DNA of 64,000 nucleotides, from contig NZ_BMQA01000005.1 of assembly GCF_014647875.1 (NCBI RefSeq), positions 1-64,000 on the forward strand. Direction: 5' to 3'. The notes under the pieces were generated by a model. That model was not told where the DNA came from. It searched no databases and saw only the letters and a list, made by a program, of their open reading frames with translations. Of the stretch, positions 25,613 to 33,455 are shown piece after piece (the stretch's first letter is position 1; every line of letters starts with the position of its first letter). A program made the position numbers and the translations under genes. This stretch comes from Streptomyces brasiliensis. GTDB taxonomy: Bacteria > Actinomycetota > Actinomycetes > Streptomycetales > Streptomycetaceae.

Positions 25613-26925
25613 GCAGCCACGAGTACGCCGTCCCGGACGAGCTGCGCGATCCGGTCGTCCGGGCCGCCAACGCGGGTGTGCCGGAGGGGCGCGCCGGTGT
25701 CGAGGTGGCGAACGCGCGGAGGCCCGAAGGGCTGAGCACGATCGCCGCCTCGGCACCGGCTGGAGCGCCCCGGAGGCGAAGCGAGCCATTGAACGCAGTG
25801 CCTGAGCCCGGCGCCGTCACCGTTGTCGTGCCCACCTTCAACGAGTCCGCGAACATCCGCCAACTGCTGCACCGGATCACGGAGTCGGTGCCGTCCCGGC
25901 TGCCCTGCGAGGTCGTCTTCGTGGACGACTCCACCGATGACACGCCCGAGGTGATCCGGCAGGCGGCGCAGGACTGCCCGTTCCCCGTGGCCGTGCTGCA
26001 CCGCGAGGAGCCGGTGGGCGGGCTCGGCGGGGCGGTCGTCGAGGGGATGAAGGCGGCGGGTTCCGAGTGGATCGTCGTCATGGACGGCGACTGCCAGCAT
26101 CCGCCGTCCCTGGTACCGGAGCTGGTCGCCACGGGTGAGCGGGCGAAGGCCGGGCTCGTGGTCGCCTCCCGGTACATCAAGGGCGGCAGCCGCGCCGGGC
26201 TCGCCGGCAGCTACCGCGTGGCCGTCTCGCGCGGCGCGACCTGGCTGACCAAGTCCCTGTTCCCGCGCCGGCTGCACGGCATCAGCGATCCGATGAGCGG
26301 CTTCTTCGCGATCCGGCGCAGCGCGGTCACGGCGGAGGTGCTGAAGCCGCTCGGCTACAAGATCCTCCTCGAACTCGCCGTACGGAGCAGGCCCCGCCGG
26401 GTCGCCGAGGTGCCGTTCGTCTTCCAGGACCGGTTCGCCGGGGAGTCCAAGTCGACCGCGAAGGAGGGTTTCCGCTTCCTGCGCCATCTGGTCGGCCTGC
26501 GCACCTCCTCGCCCGTCGCCCGGATGGTCGCCTTCGGTCTGATCGGCGCGTCGGGCTTCGTGCCGAACCTGGTCGGCCTGTGGGCGCTGACCGCGCTCGG
26601 TACGCACTACGTCCCCGCCGAGATCCTCGCCAACCAGCTCGGCGTCGCCTGGAACTTCCTGCTCATCGAGCACCTGCTGTTCCGCGACCGGCGCATGCAC
26701 CGCCGCTGGTGGGACCGCGCGGGCCGGTTCACGCTGCTGGCCAACGCCGACCTGGTGCTGCGTATCCCGCTGATCGCCCTGCTCGTCGGCCGGTTCGGGA
26801 TGGGCGCCCTGTCGTCCACCGCGCTCGCGCTGGTGACGACGTTCGTCCTGCGCTTCGTGGCGACCGAGGCGCTGGTGTACCTCCCGTGCCGCCGCCCGAT
26901 GAAGCAGCGTTCGCACTGCAGCTAG
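25609..26925 (+). CDS. Polyprenyl-phosphate sugar synthase (DPM1-like GT2) fused to GtrA domain
   Basis: 438 residues. After a disordered leader of ~60 residues comes a dolichol-phosphate-mannose-synthase-like GT2 domain (about 65-295): VVVPTFNESANIRQLLHRI, VFVDDSTDDTPEV, MDGDCQHPP (DxD) and the ISDPMSGFFAIRR block. The C-terminal 140 residues have four membrane spans with the GtrA pattern (ARMVAFGLIGASGFVPNLVGL ... NQLGVAWNFLLIEHLLFRDR). GtrA proteins are thought to flip polyprenyl-phosphate sugars. The fused protein could therefore both charge a lipid carrier and move it outward for the GT-C enzyme encoded upstream. The ATG overlaps the preceding stop (ATGA) and has GGGAGG 7 bp upstream. 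Confidence 0.9.
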   Translation: MSSHEYAVPDELRDPVVRAANAGVPEGRAGVEVANARRPEGLSTIAASAPAGAPRRRSEPLNAVPEPGAVTVVVPTFNESANIRQLLHRITESVPSRLPCEVVFVDDSTDDTPEVIRQAAQDCPFPVAVLHREEPVGGLGGAVVEGMKAAGSEWIVVMDGDCQHPPSLVPELVATGERAKAGLVVASRYIKGGSRAGLAGSYRVAVSRGATWLTKSLFPRRLHGISDPMSGFFAIRRSAVTAEVLKPLGYKILLELAVRSRPRRVAEVPFVFQDRFAGESKSTAKEGFRFLRHLVGLRTSSPVARMVAFGLIGASGFVPNLVGLWALTALGTHYVPAEILANQLGVAWNFLLIEHLLFRDRRMHRRWWDRAGRFTLLANADLVLRIPLIALLVGRFGMGALSSTALALVTTFVLRFVATEALVYLPCRRPMKQRSHCS

Positions 26926-26934
26926 GAGAGCCGT

Positions 26935-29340
26935 GTGACCAAGTACCGCAGAAGAACCGCGCTGGCCGGGGTGGGGGCCCTGACCGCCGGTCTGCTCCTC
27001 ACCTCACCCCAGTCCGCGGAGGCCGCCAATCTCATCAAGAACGCGAGCTTCGAGACGGCGGGACCGGACGACATGCCGTACTGCTGGGAGAAGTCCGGCT
27101 GGGGCGACAACGACTTCGGCTTCGAGACGACGGCCGACGCCCACTCCGGCACCAGGGCCATGAAGGTCACGCTCACCCGCCGGGTCGACGGTGACCGCAA
27201 GGCACTGATCACCGAGTCGGCGGAGTGCGCGCCGGTGGTGTCGGCGGGCAAGCAGTACGACCTGTCGCTCTGGTACAAGTCGACCACGCCGGACACGTCG
27301 GTCACCCTGTTCCGGCACGACGCGACGGCGGGCTGGCAGTACTGGACCGATCTCAAGACCCTGGACATGGCGGCGAGTTGGACCCGGGCGAGCGTCCGTA
27401 CGCCGGAGGTCCCGGCCGGCACCGACCGCATAACCTGGGGCGTCTCGGTGTACGGCACCGGGTCGGCTACCACCGACGACTACAGCATGGAGCAGGTCCC
27501 GGACACGCTTCCACCCGCCCAGTGCACCGGCACGAACGATCAGTGCGCGAACGGCAGTTGGTCGGTGCTGCCGACGCAGAACCCGGTCCGCTCCATGCAC
27601 TCCGTCGTCCTCAACAACGGCAAGGTGCTGCTGATCGCCGGGTCCGGCAACAGCGAGGAGCAGTTCGCCACCGGGACGTTCACCAGCGCCGTCTACGACC
27701 CGGCGAAGGGCACCTACAAGGTGATCCCCACGCCGAAGGACATGTTCTGCGCCGGGCACGTCCAGCTCCAGGACGGACGGGTGCTGGTGATGAGCGGCAA
27801 CCTGGCCTATCCCTCGGCGGACGGCTCGCACGGCTACGAGGGCTTCAAGGACTCGTACATCTTCGACCCGGCCACCGAGACGTACAGCAAGACCAACGAC
27901 CTCAACGACGGCCACTGGTACCCCTCGGCGACCGAGCTGGGCAACGGTGACGTCATCTCCTTCGGCGGGCTGCGCGAGGACTCGACCGGTTCGGTCACCG
28001 CCGAGCTGTGGTCGGACGCGCAGCAGCAGTGGCTTCCGCTGTGGCAGGTCAACCAGACCTGGTCGTACTGGGGGCTGTACCCGTCGATGATCCTGATGCA
28101 GGACGGCCGCCTCTTCTACTCGGGCAGCCATGTCTTCGGCAACAACATCCCGGGCACCGGCAGCGCGATCTACGACTACGGCGCCAACACGATCACGCAG
28201 ATCCCGGGCTTGCAGAACAAGGACGAGCGGGACCAGTCGGCCAGCGTGCTGCTGCCCCCGGCGCAGGACCAGCGGGTCCTCACGATCGGCGGCGGCAACA
28301 TCGACTCCAACCCGGACGCGAACCGGCTGACCGACGTCATCGACCTCAAGGACGCCGACCCCTCGTACGTCGCCGGGCCCCCGCTCCCGCAGGGCACCGT
28401 CGACCTGGGCAACGGCCCCCAGCCGGAGACCGGCAACCAGGGCAAGATGTACGTCTCCGCCGTGCTGTTGCCCGACGGCACGGTCCTGGAGACGGGCGGC
28501 GCGCTCCACAACCGCGCCAACCCGGTGTACGAGTCGTCGATCTACGACCCGCAGGCCGGCACCTTCGACCCGGTGGCCGCCGACCCCGAGGCCCGCGGCT
28601 ACCACTCGTCCTCGTTCCTGCTGCCCGACGGCCGGGTGATGTCGACCGGCGACAACCCGGGCAACGGCACCTGGAACCACAACGTGTCGATCTACACCCC
28701 GCCCTACCTCTACAAGGGCACCCGGCCGGCGATCACCTCGGTCATCGACAGCGAGTGGACCTACGGCGACACGCAGCGGATCACGGTCGACCGGCCCATC
28801 GCCAAGGCCGAGCTGATCCGCCCGGCCGCGGTCACCCACTCCTCCGACCCGAACCAGCGCTTCGTCGACCTGCCGCTGACCGTCGACGGCAACAACGTCG
28901 ACCTCAACGTGACGAGCAACCCCAACCTGGCCCCGCCCGGCTGGTACATGCTCTTCGCGGTCGACTCCAACGGGGTTCCGTCGGTGGCGAAGTGGGTGCA
29001 CCTCCAGGGCCCGGCCGCGCTGAGCGCCGCCGACGCCTCGGCCCACGTCCATTCCTTCGCGAACTCCCCGGAGGGCAAGGTCTCCGAGCCCGGCAGGAAG
29101 AAGACGTCGCAGAAGGTGAGCACCACGATCTCCGGCTGCGACCGTCACTACGGCTCGGCCAACGTGTGCGTGCCGACCGTCTTCCCGTCCCAGGTGAAGA
29201 AGACGACGGCGGCCCGCTGCACCTGGCTCGCGCAGAACGACTACGGCCGGCTCGAGGTCAACGGCACGGACGACCCACTGCGCCTGGACCCGGACAAGGA
29301 CGGAATCGCCTGTGGAAAGGGCGATGTGGCGAAGCGTTAG
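26935..29340 (+). CDS. Secreted galactose-oxidase-like copper radical oxidase with N-terminal CBM-like and C-terminal Ca-loop domains
   Basis: 801 residues. Signal peptide about 1-31; a jelly-roll carbohydrate-binding-like domain 32-185 (NLIKNASFET...); a Kelch-type seven-blade oxidase core about 205-590; an Ig-like domain to about 690; and a cysteine-bearing tail ending DPDKDGIACG, like excalibur Ca-binding tails. Active-site residues of the AA5/GlxA type can be placed: Cys272 (DMFCAGH) and Tyr329 (GHWYPSAT) for the thioether-linked radical cofactor, Tyr556-His557 (GYHSSS) and His635 (VTHSSD) as copper ligands. It would oxidise alcohol groups of a glycan at the cell surface, releasing peroxide. 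GTG start with GGAGAG 6 bp upstream. Last gene of the operon; its stop overlaps that of the convergent gene. Confidence 0.88.
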   Translation: MTKYRRRTALAGVGALTAGLLLTSPQSAEAANLIKNASFETAGPDDMPYCWEKSGWGDNDFGFETTADAHSGTRAMKVTLTRRVDGDRKALITESAECAPVVSAGKQYDLSLWYKSTTPDTSVTLFRHDATAGWQYWTDLKTLDMAASWTRASVRTPEVPAGTDRITWGVSVYGTGSATTDDYSMEQVPDTLPPAQCTGTNDQCANGSWSVLPTQNPVRSMHSVVLNNGKVLLIAGSGNSEEQFATGTFTSAVYDPAKGTYKVIPTPKDMFCAGHVQLQDGRVLVMSGNLAYPSADGSHGYEGFKDSYIFDPATETYSKTNDLNDGHWYPSATELGNGDVISFGGLREDSTGSVTAELWSDAQQQWLPLWQVNQTWSYWGLYPSMILMQDGRLFYSGSHVFGNNIPGTGSAIYDYGANTITQIPGLQNKDERDQSASVLLPPAQDQRVLTIGGGNIDSNPDANRLTDVIDLKDADPSYVAGPPLPQGTVDLGNGPQPETGNQGKMYVSAVLLPDGTVLETGGALHNRANPVYESSIYDPQAGTFDPVAADPEARGYHSSSFLLPDGRVMSTGDNPGNGTWNHNVSIYTPPYLYKGTRPAITSVIDSEWTYGDTQRITVDRPIAKAELIRPAAVTHSSDPNQRFVDLPLTVDGNNVDLNVTSNPNLAPPGWYMLFAVDSNGVPSVAKWVHLQGPAALSAADASAHVHSFANSPEGKVSEPGRKKTSQKVSTTISGCDRHYGSANVCVPTVFPSQVKKTTAARCTWLAQNDYGRLEVNGTDDPLRLDPDKDGIACGKGDVAKR

Positions 29341-30068
29341 TTCTTGGTCGCGAACTCCGCCAGGGCGCGTACCACGATGGCCTCCAGCTGCTCGTGGTGC
29401 GCGCCCTTCCAGTACGCGCGGCCGCACGCGGTGCACTGCGCGAAGACGTCGTACGACCGCTGCGTGCCGCCCTTGAGCTGGTCGGCCACCTCGTCCTTGG
29501 TGGCGTCCTTCAGCACTCCGTTGCACGCGGTGCAGCGGGTCCAGGGACGCAGCTCGGGGGTGAACCGGTCGAGGACGTCGCGGAGTTGGTCGTCGGGGCT
29601 GGTGCTGTAGACATAGCCGCCCGCCCACAGTTCGCGGCGGCGCAGCAGGCCGCGGTCGCGGCTGAGCATGACCCGCTTCTCGGCGGCCGAGCGGGCGGCG
29701 AGGGCCGGGTCGCCGATGTCCGTCGACTCGTACGCCGTGTCCACCCCGAGCAGCCGCAGCCTGCGGGCGAGCGTGCCGAGGTGGACGTCGAGCAGGAACC
29801 GCAGGGGTGCGCCGGGCACCCGTTGGGGGCGCTCGACGGAGCGGACCTCCACCGAGTCGCCCGCGACGGGGACGTACGACGTCGGCACCTCGCGGCCGTC
29901 GACCCACAGCGATCCGACCTCGGTCAGCGGGACACCGACGGACTCGACGACATGGCCGAGCGTGGAGACGCCGTCGGTGGCGAGCGCGGTGGCGCCCCGG
30001 CGCCGCCCGTTCGGGACGAAGAGGGCCAGGTCGGGTGCGAACCGCACATGGATCTCGGGACCGTTCAC
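29337..30068 (-). CDS. Mut7-C RNase-domain protein with N-terminal ubiquitin-like domain
   Basis: 243 residues. The first ~85 residues form a beta-grasp (ThiS/MoaD-like, Mut7-C ubiquitin) domain. Residues about 88-243 form the Mut7-C PIN-like RNase domain: RFLLDVHLGTLARRLRLLGVDTAY with the catalytic Asp in LLDVHLG, VMLSRDRGLLRR, and a zinc ribbon with two CxxC knuckles (RCTACN and QCTACGRAYWKG). The family is linked to RNA processing by domain resemblance only. The GTG start has a weak site. Its stop codon overlaps the stop of the copper oxidase gene by 3 bases on the opposite strand. Confidence 0.85.
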   Translation of the reverse strand: MNGPEIHVRFAPDLALFVPNGRRRGATALATDGVSTLGHVVESVGVPLTEVGSLWVDGREVPTSYVPVAGDSVEVRSVERPQRVPGAPLRFLLDVHLGTLARRLRLLGVDTAYESTDIGDPALAARSAAEKRVMLSRDRGLLRRRELWAGGYVYSTSPDDQLRDVLDRFTPELRPWTRCTACNGVLKDATKDEVADQLKGGTQRSYDVFAQCTACGRAYWKGAHHEQLEAIVVRALAEFATKN

Positions 30069-30102
30069 CCGGCCAGGATGGCACGGGAAGAGCCGCCGGG
30101 GC

Positions 30103-30744
30103 TCAGGGATTTTCGGTGGGCAGGCCCTGCCCCAGGACGTCCAGGGCCCGGTCCACGAGATCGCTCAGCTCGCCCTGGAAGTCGTTCTCTGCCCAGTACA
30201 GGGAGACCTCCATCAGGCCGCCGATGAGGGACATCGCGTAGACGCGCACCTCGAGGCCGTCCGGGTCCAGGCCGGTGCGCTCGGCGATGGCCCCGCGGAG
30301 CAGCCGCCCGGTCTCCGACATGCTCTCGAACATCCGGGAGCGGACTGCGGGGACCTGGACCCCGAGGTGCGTCCGCAGGCGGAGCACCTCGGGGTCCTCC
30401 TCCTGGCTCGCCGCGAGGGCCCTGCGCATGATGTGGCGCAGCGAGTCCATCCACGGCTCGTCGGCGGGCCGTGTGCGCAGCTCCTCGAGCATCAGCGGGT
30501 CGTACTCGTCCGTGAGGACGATGTCCTCCTTGGTGGGGAAATACCGGAAGACGGTCGACGGCGACACCTCCGCCCGCTCGGCGATCTGCTCGATCGTCGT
30601 GGCGTCGTACCCCTGCTCCCTGATCAGCTCGTACGTCGCGGTGCGGATCGCCTCGCGGGTCTTGATCTTCTTGCGTTCCCGCAGGCCCAGCCGGGGGCCG
30701 TCGGTGGGGGAGAGGGGGGAGCGTGCGGCCGTCATGGGGTTCAT
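30103..30744 (-). CDS. TetR-family transcriptional regulator
   Basis: 213 residues. The N-terminal helix-turn-helix is TIEQIAERAEVSPSTVFRYFPTKEDIV, a classic TetR signature. The C-terminal helical domain (about 80-213) would bind a ligand. The ATG overlaps the stop of the MFS gene (ATGA), so regulator and pump are co-translated. It is therefore the likely repressor of the efflux operon from a site near the promoter at 32298-32343. A second ATG 9 bp downstream could also be used. Confidence 0.92.
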   Translation of the reverse strand: MNPMTAARSPLSPTDGPRLGLRERKKIKTREAIRTATYELIREQGYDATTIEQIAERAEVSPSTVFRYFPTKEDIVLTDEYDPLMLEELRTRPADEPWMDSLRHIMRRALAASQEEDPEVLRLRTHLGVQVPAVRSRMFESMSETGRLLRGAIAERTGLDPDGLEVRVYAMSLIGGLMEVSLYWAENDFQGELSDLVDRALDVLGQGLPTENP

Positions 30745-32306
30745 TGTCGGGCATCCGCCACGGGTGAGACCACGTCGGGGGCGTCGCCGTCCGCGGGCCG
30801 CTCGGGCGCCCCGCTCGGCAGGAAGGCCGCCGCCAGCAGCGCGGCGACCAGGGCGGTGACACCGCACACCAGCAGGGTGACGCCCATGCCGTGGACGTAC
30901 GCGCTGTTCGCGGAGGCCACCAGGTGCGCCGAGCCCAGCTTGTCGCCGATCAGGTGCGCGGCGACCACGGAGTCCCCGGCGGTGTCGGCGGCCCGCGTGG
31001 GCAGCCCCGTTACGTCGAGGCGGTCGCGGAAGACGCCGGCGAGGAGGCTGCCCAGCAGGGCGATGCCGATCGCGGCGCCGACCTGGCGCAGCGTCATCAG
31101 CAGCCCCGACCCGCTGCCGGCCCGGTCGCGGGGCAGGGCGGCGAGGGCGCCGTCCATCGCGGGCACGACGGAGAAACCGAAGCCGACGCCTGCGATGGAG
31201 AGCCACAGCGCGGTGAAGCCGTAGCCGGAGTCCACCGTCGTACGGCTGCCGAGCAGCGCGGCGAAGGCGAGCACCACCAGGCCCATGCTCACCACGGCCC
31301 GCGGTCCGAACCGCGCGACGACCGGCTGCCCGGCCCGGGCGGCGACCAGCAGCCCGCCCATCATCGGCAGCAGCCGTACCCCGGTGCCCAGGGCGTCATG
31401 GCCGAGGACGGCCTGGAGATACGGGGGCAGCAGGAACAGCAGGCCGGACAGTACGAACATCACCAGGGTCGCGGCGAGTGTGTTGAACAGGAAGCCGCGG
31501 TGGGCGAGCAGTGTCATGTCGAGCATGGGGTGTGCGGCCTGGCGTTCGCGCAGCACCAGGGTGGCGAGCAGCACCACGGCCGCGCCGAACATGGCCAGGA
31601 CGAGCGCGTCGCCCCAGCCGCGGTCGGGGGCCTCGATGATCGCGTAGACGAGGGCGCCGAGCCCGGCCGCGGTGAGCGCCGCGGACAGGACGTCGACCTT
31701 GGGGGAGGCGGGGTCGCTGGTCTCCGGGAGCAGGAACACGCAGGCGGCGATGCCGATCGCGGCCATCGGGACGTTGACCAGGAAGACCGAGCCCCACCAG
31801 AAGTGGTTCAGCAGCCAGCCGCCGATGATCGGGCCGAGCGGCAGGCCGAGCGCGGAGGCGGCGGAGATGATGCCGACGGCCTTGGTGCGCTCGTCGGGTC
31901 CGAAGAGCGAGGGCAGCACGGAGAGCGCGAGAGGGGTGACCAGTGCGCCCCCCACGCCCATGAACGCCCGCGCCGCGACGACCCAGTTGACGTCTCCCGC
32001 CAGCGCGCCCACCAGCGAACCGGCGAGGAAGAGCGTGAGCCCGGCGATCAGCATCCGGCGCCGGCCGAACCGGTCGCCGATGAGACCCGCGGGCAGCATC
32101 AGCGCGGCGAAGACGACGACGTACGCGTCCGCCATCCACTGCTGTTCGCCCGTGGTGGCGCCGAGATCACCGGCCATGGTCGGCAGCGCCACGTTGAGGA
32201 TCGTCAAGTCGAAACCGAGCGTGAGCATGCTCGCGACCAGGGCCCCGAGGGCCCACCACCGGCGCCGGTCAGGGTGCGCACCCTGAGCTTGATTGACAGT
32301 AACCAT
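30741..32306 (-). CDS. MFS drug efflux transporter (DHA2, 14-TM)
   Basis: 521 residues with 14 membrane segments, the DHA2/EmrB-QacA type of proton-driven drug exporter. Motifs seen: motif A-like GLIGDRFGRRRMLIAG, motif C-like ALGLPLGPIIGGWLL, and LDLTILNVALPTM-like FDLTILNVALPTM in TM1 with its conserved Asp. It exports lipophilic or cationic compounds; the substrate is unknown. There is no ribosome site. A good promoter places the start of transcription on the ATG, so translation is probably leaderless. Followed in an overlapping frame by its TetR regulator. Confidence 0.93.
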   Translation of the reverse strand: MVTVNQAQGAHPDRRRWWALGALVASMLTLGFDLTILNVALPTMAGDLGATTGEQQWMADAYVVVFAALMLPAGLIGDRFGRRRMLIAGLTLFLAGSLVGALAGDVNWVVAARAFMGVGGALVTPLALSVLPSLFGPDERTKAVGIISAASALGLPLGPIIGGWLLNHFWWGSVFLVNVPMAAIGIAACVFLLPETSDPASPKVDVLSAALTAAGLGALVYAIIEAPDRGWGDALVLAMFGAAVVLLATLVLRERQAAHPMLDMTLLAHRGFLFNTLAATLVMFVLSGLLFLLPPYLQAVLGHDALGTGVRLLPMMGGLLVAARAGQPVVARFGPRAVVSMGLVVLAFAALLGSRTTVDSGYGFTALWLSIAGVGFGFSVVPAMDGALAALPRDRAGSGSGLLMTLRQVGAAIGIALLGSLLAGVFRDRLDVTGLPTRAADTAGDSVVAAHLIGDKLGSAHLVASANSAYVHGMGVTLLVCGVTALVAALLAAAFLPSGAPERPADGDAPDVVSPVADARQ

Positions 32307-32343
32307 GAAATGAAAGTAACCCGCAAAAGATGGCGTCCGTCAA
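32298..32343 (-). promoter_or_regulatory. Leaderless promoter and repeat of the MFS-TetR operon
   Basis: On the minus strand TTGACG (32338-32343) and TACTTT (32313-32318) are spaced 19 bp (18 if TTACTT is taken as -10). The expected start of transcription coincides with the ATG ending at 32306. On the plus strand AGTAACC occurs twice (32298-32304 and 32315-32321) as a 17-bp-period direct repeat spanning -10 and start codon. That is a candidate TetR contact region. Confidence 0.6.
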
Positions 32344-32366
32344 TGGGGATACGCTGTCAGGGCATG

Positions 32367-32397
32367 AAAAACGGCCACGGCTGGGGCGCCGTGGCCG
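32367..32397 (-). terminator. Intrinsic terminator of the hemolysin III gene
   Basis: Inverted repeat CGGCCACGGC (32372-32381) / GCCGTGGCCG (32388-32397), a 10-bp perfect stem with a 6-base loop. Read on the minus strand it is followed by TTTTT (32367-32371), a canonical Rho-independent terminator and rare in this GC-rich genome. It ends transcription 22 bp after the hemolysin III stop. Confidence 0.9.
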
Positions 32398-32418
32398 GAA
32401 AGGAGCTGGTCGGACCGG

Positions 32419-33141
32419 TTACGCGTGCTGGTACGCCACCAGAGAGATGCCGACGTAGTGGACGACGAAGGCGGCCAGGGTGAAGGAGTGGAACACCTCG
32501 TGGAAGCCGAACCAGCGCGGTGACGGGTTGGGTCGCTTGATGCCGTAGATCACGCCACCCGCGCTGTAGAGGAGACCGCCCACGATCACCAGGACCAGGA
32601 CCGCGATGCCGCCGGTGCGCATGAAGTCCGGCAGGAAGAAGACGGCCGCCCAGCCCATCGCGATGTAGCAGGGGGTGTAGAGCCAGCGCGGGGCGCCGAC
32701 CCAGAAGACGCGGAAGACGATGCCCGCGGCCGCGGCGGCCCAGATGCCCCACAGCAGCCACTGCCCCTTCGCGCCGGGCAGGAGCAGCATCGTCAGCGGG
32801 GTGTAGGTGCCCGCGATGATCAGGAAGATGTTGGCGTGGTCGAGGCGGCGCAGGACGCCGTCCATCCGCGGGCTCCAGTTGCCCCGGTGGTAGAGGGCGC
32901 TCACGCCGAAGAGCAGGCAGGCGGTCAGGACGTAGATCCCGCAGGCGATCCGGCCCCGGGGTGAGTCGGCCAGGGCGGTGAGGACCAGGCCCGCGACGAG
33001 GACGGCCGGGAACATGCCGAGATGCAGCCAGCCGCGGAGCTTGGGCTTGACATGGTGCGACAGGGAGTGCGCGACGGATTCGCGGGCGGCGGCCGGCGGC
33101 TCCGTGGGCGCGTCGGGGGCGGACGCAGTCATGTCCGGCAT
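32419..33141 (-). CDS. Hemolysin III / PAQR family membrane protein (TrhA-like)
   Basis: 240 residues with seven membrane spans. The metal-site motifs of the PAQR/YqfA family are present: SALYHRGNW (Ser...His), RRLDHANIF (Asp-His) and the C-terminal FHEVFHSFT (H-x3-H). The family is linked to membrane fluidity homeostasis in E. coli (TrhA). The name hemolysin is historical. The first ATG is used; a second ATG 9 bp in is equally possible, and no ribosome site precedes either, so the message may be leaderless. An inverted repeat overlaps the promoter region. Confidence 0.9.
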   Translation of the reverse strand: MPDMTASAPDAPTEPPAAARESVAHSLSHHVKPKLRGWLHLGMFPAVLVAGLVLTALADSPRGRIACGIYVLTACLLFGVSALYHRGNWSPRMDGVLRRLDHANIFLIIAGTYTPLTMLLLPGAKGQWLLWGIWAAAAAGIVFRVFWVGAPRWLYTPCYIAMGWAAVFFLPDFMRTGGIAVLVLVIVGGLLYSAGGVIYGIKRPNPSPRWFGFHEVFHSFTLAAFVVHYVGISLVAYQHA

Positions 33142-33147
33142 CGTACC

Positions 33148-33159
33148 TACGGAACCGTA
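33148..33159. promoter_or_regulatory. Inverted repeat upstream of hemolysin III gene
   Basis: TACGG (33148-33152) and CCGTA (33155-33159) around AA, only 7 bp before the ATG on the minus strand. In an apparently leaderless gene this position covers the -10 region, so a bound repressor would block initiation. The pattern resembles TetR operators of lipid-modifying genes, but the match is short. Confidence 0.4.
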
Positions 33160-33455
33160 AGTTGCGGATGAATGCGGCTGGACGGGCCCTCGACCGCGGC
33201 CATCCTCTCATGCGGCGACGGCAAAAAGACCTTCAGGCGAACGCTGTGTGCACGCAAAGAAGCGCAGACAGGGGCCGTGATCGTGGGCTTCCTCACGCCG
33301 CTCACCTGTGAGGTCCTCTGGACATATGGGCGACGGAATCGGATGATCAGATGAGTGCGGGCGGCACCGGATGAGCGCACAACAGCGTCCGGGCCGCAGC
33401 CCCCACGGGGCAACGAAGTGCATAACAGGACAAAATCCCTCACTTAGGAGCAACC
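33160..33455 (+). promoter_or_regulatory. Upstream region of pckA
   Basis: About 300 bp between the divergent hemolysin III and pckA genes without a convincing gene. It holds an inverted repeat CTCAC (33301-33305) / GTGAG (33308-33312) and an AT-richer segment around GGACATATGGG (33320-33330) that could be a promoter. GGATGA is repeated at 33342 and 33371. A 60-codon ATG ORF (33172-33354) lacks a ribosome site and typical codon bias and is not called. Catabolite or gluconeogenic control of pckA would act here. Confidence 0.35.

Noticed and set aside
27004..30084. 1026-codon open frame antisense to the copper oxidase gene
   Set aside because: Arg/Val/Gly/His-rich text typical of the opposite frame of GC-rich genes. 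No domain, and the plus-strand gene has clear motifs. Only the unrelated Mut7-C gene at its left part is real, in another frame.
33172..33354. 60-codon ATG frame upstream of pckA
   Set aside because: No ribosome site, unusual composition for this genome and overlap with the likely promoter region. It cannot be supported as a gene.
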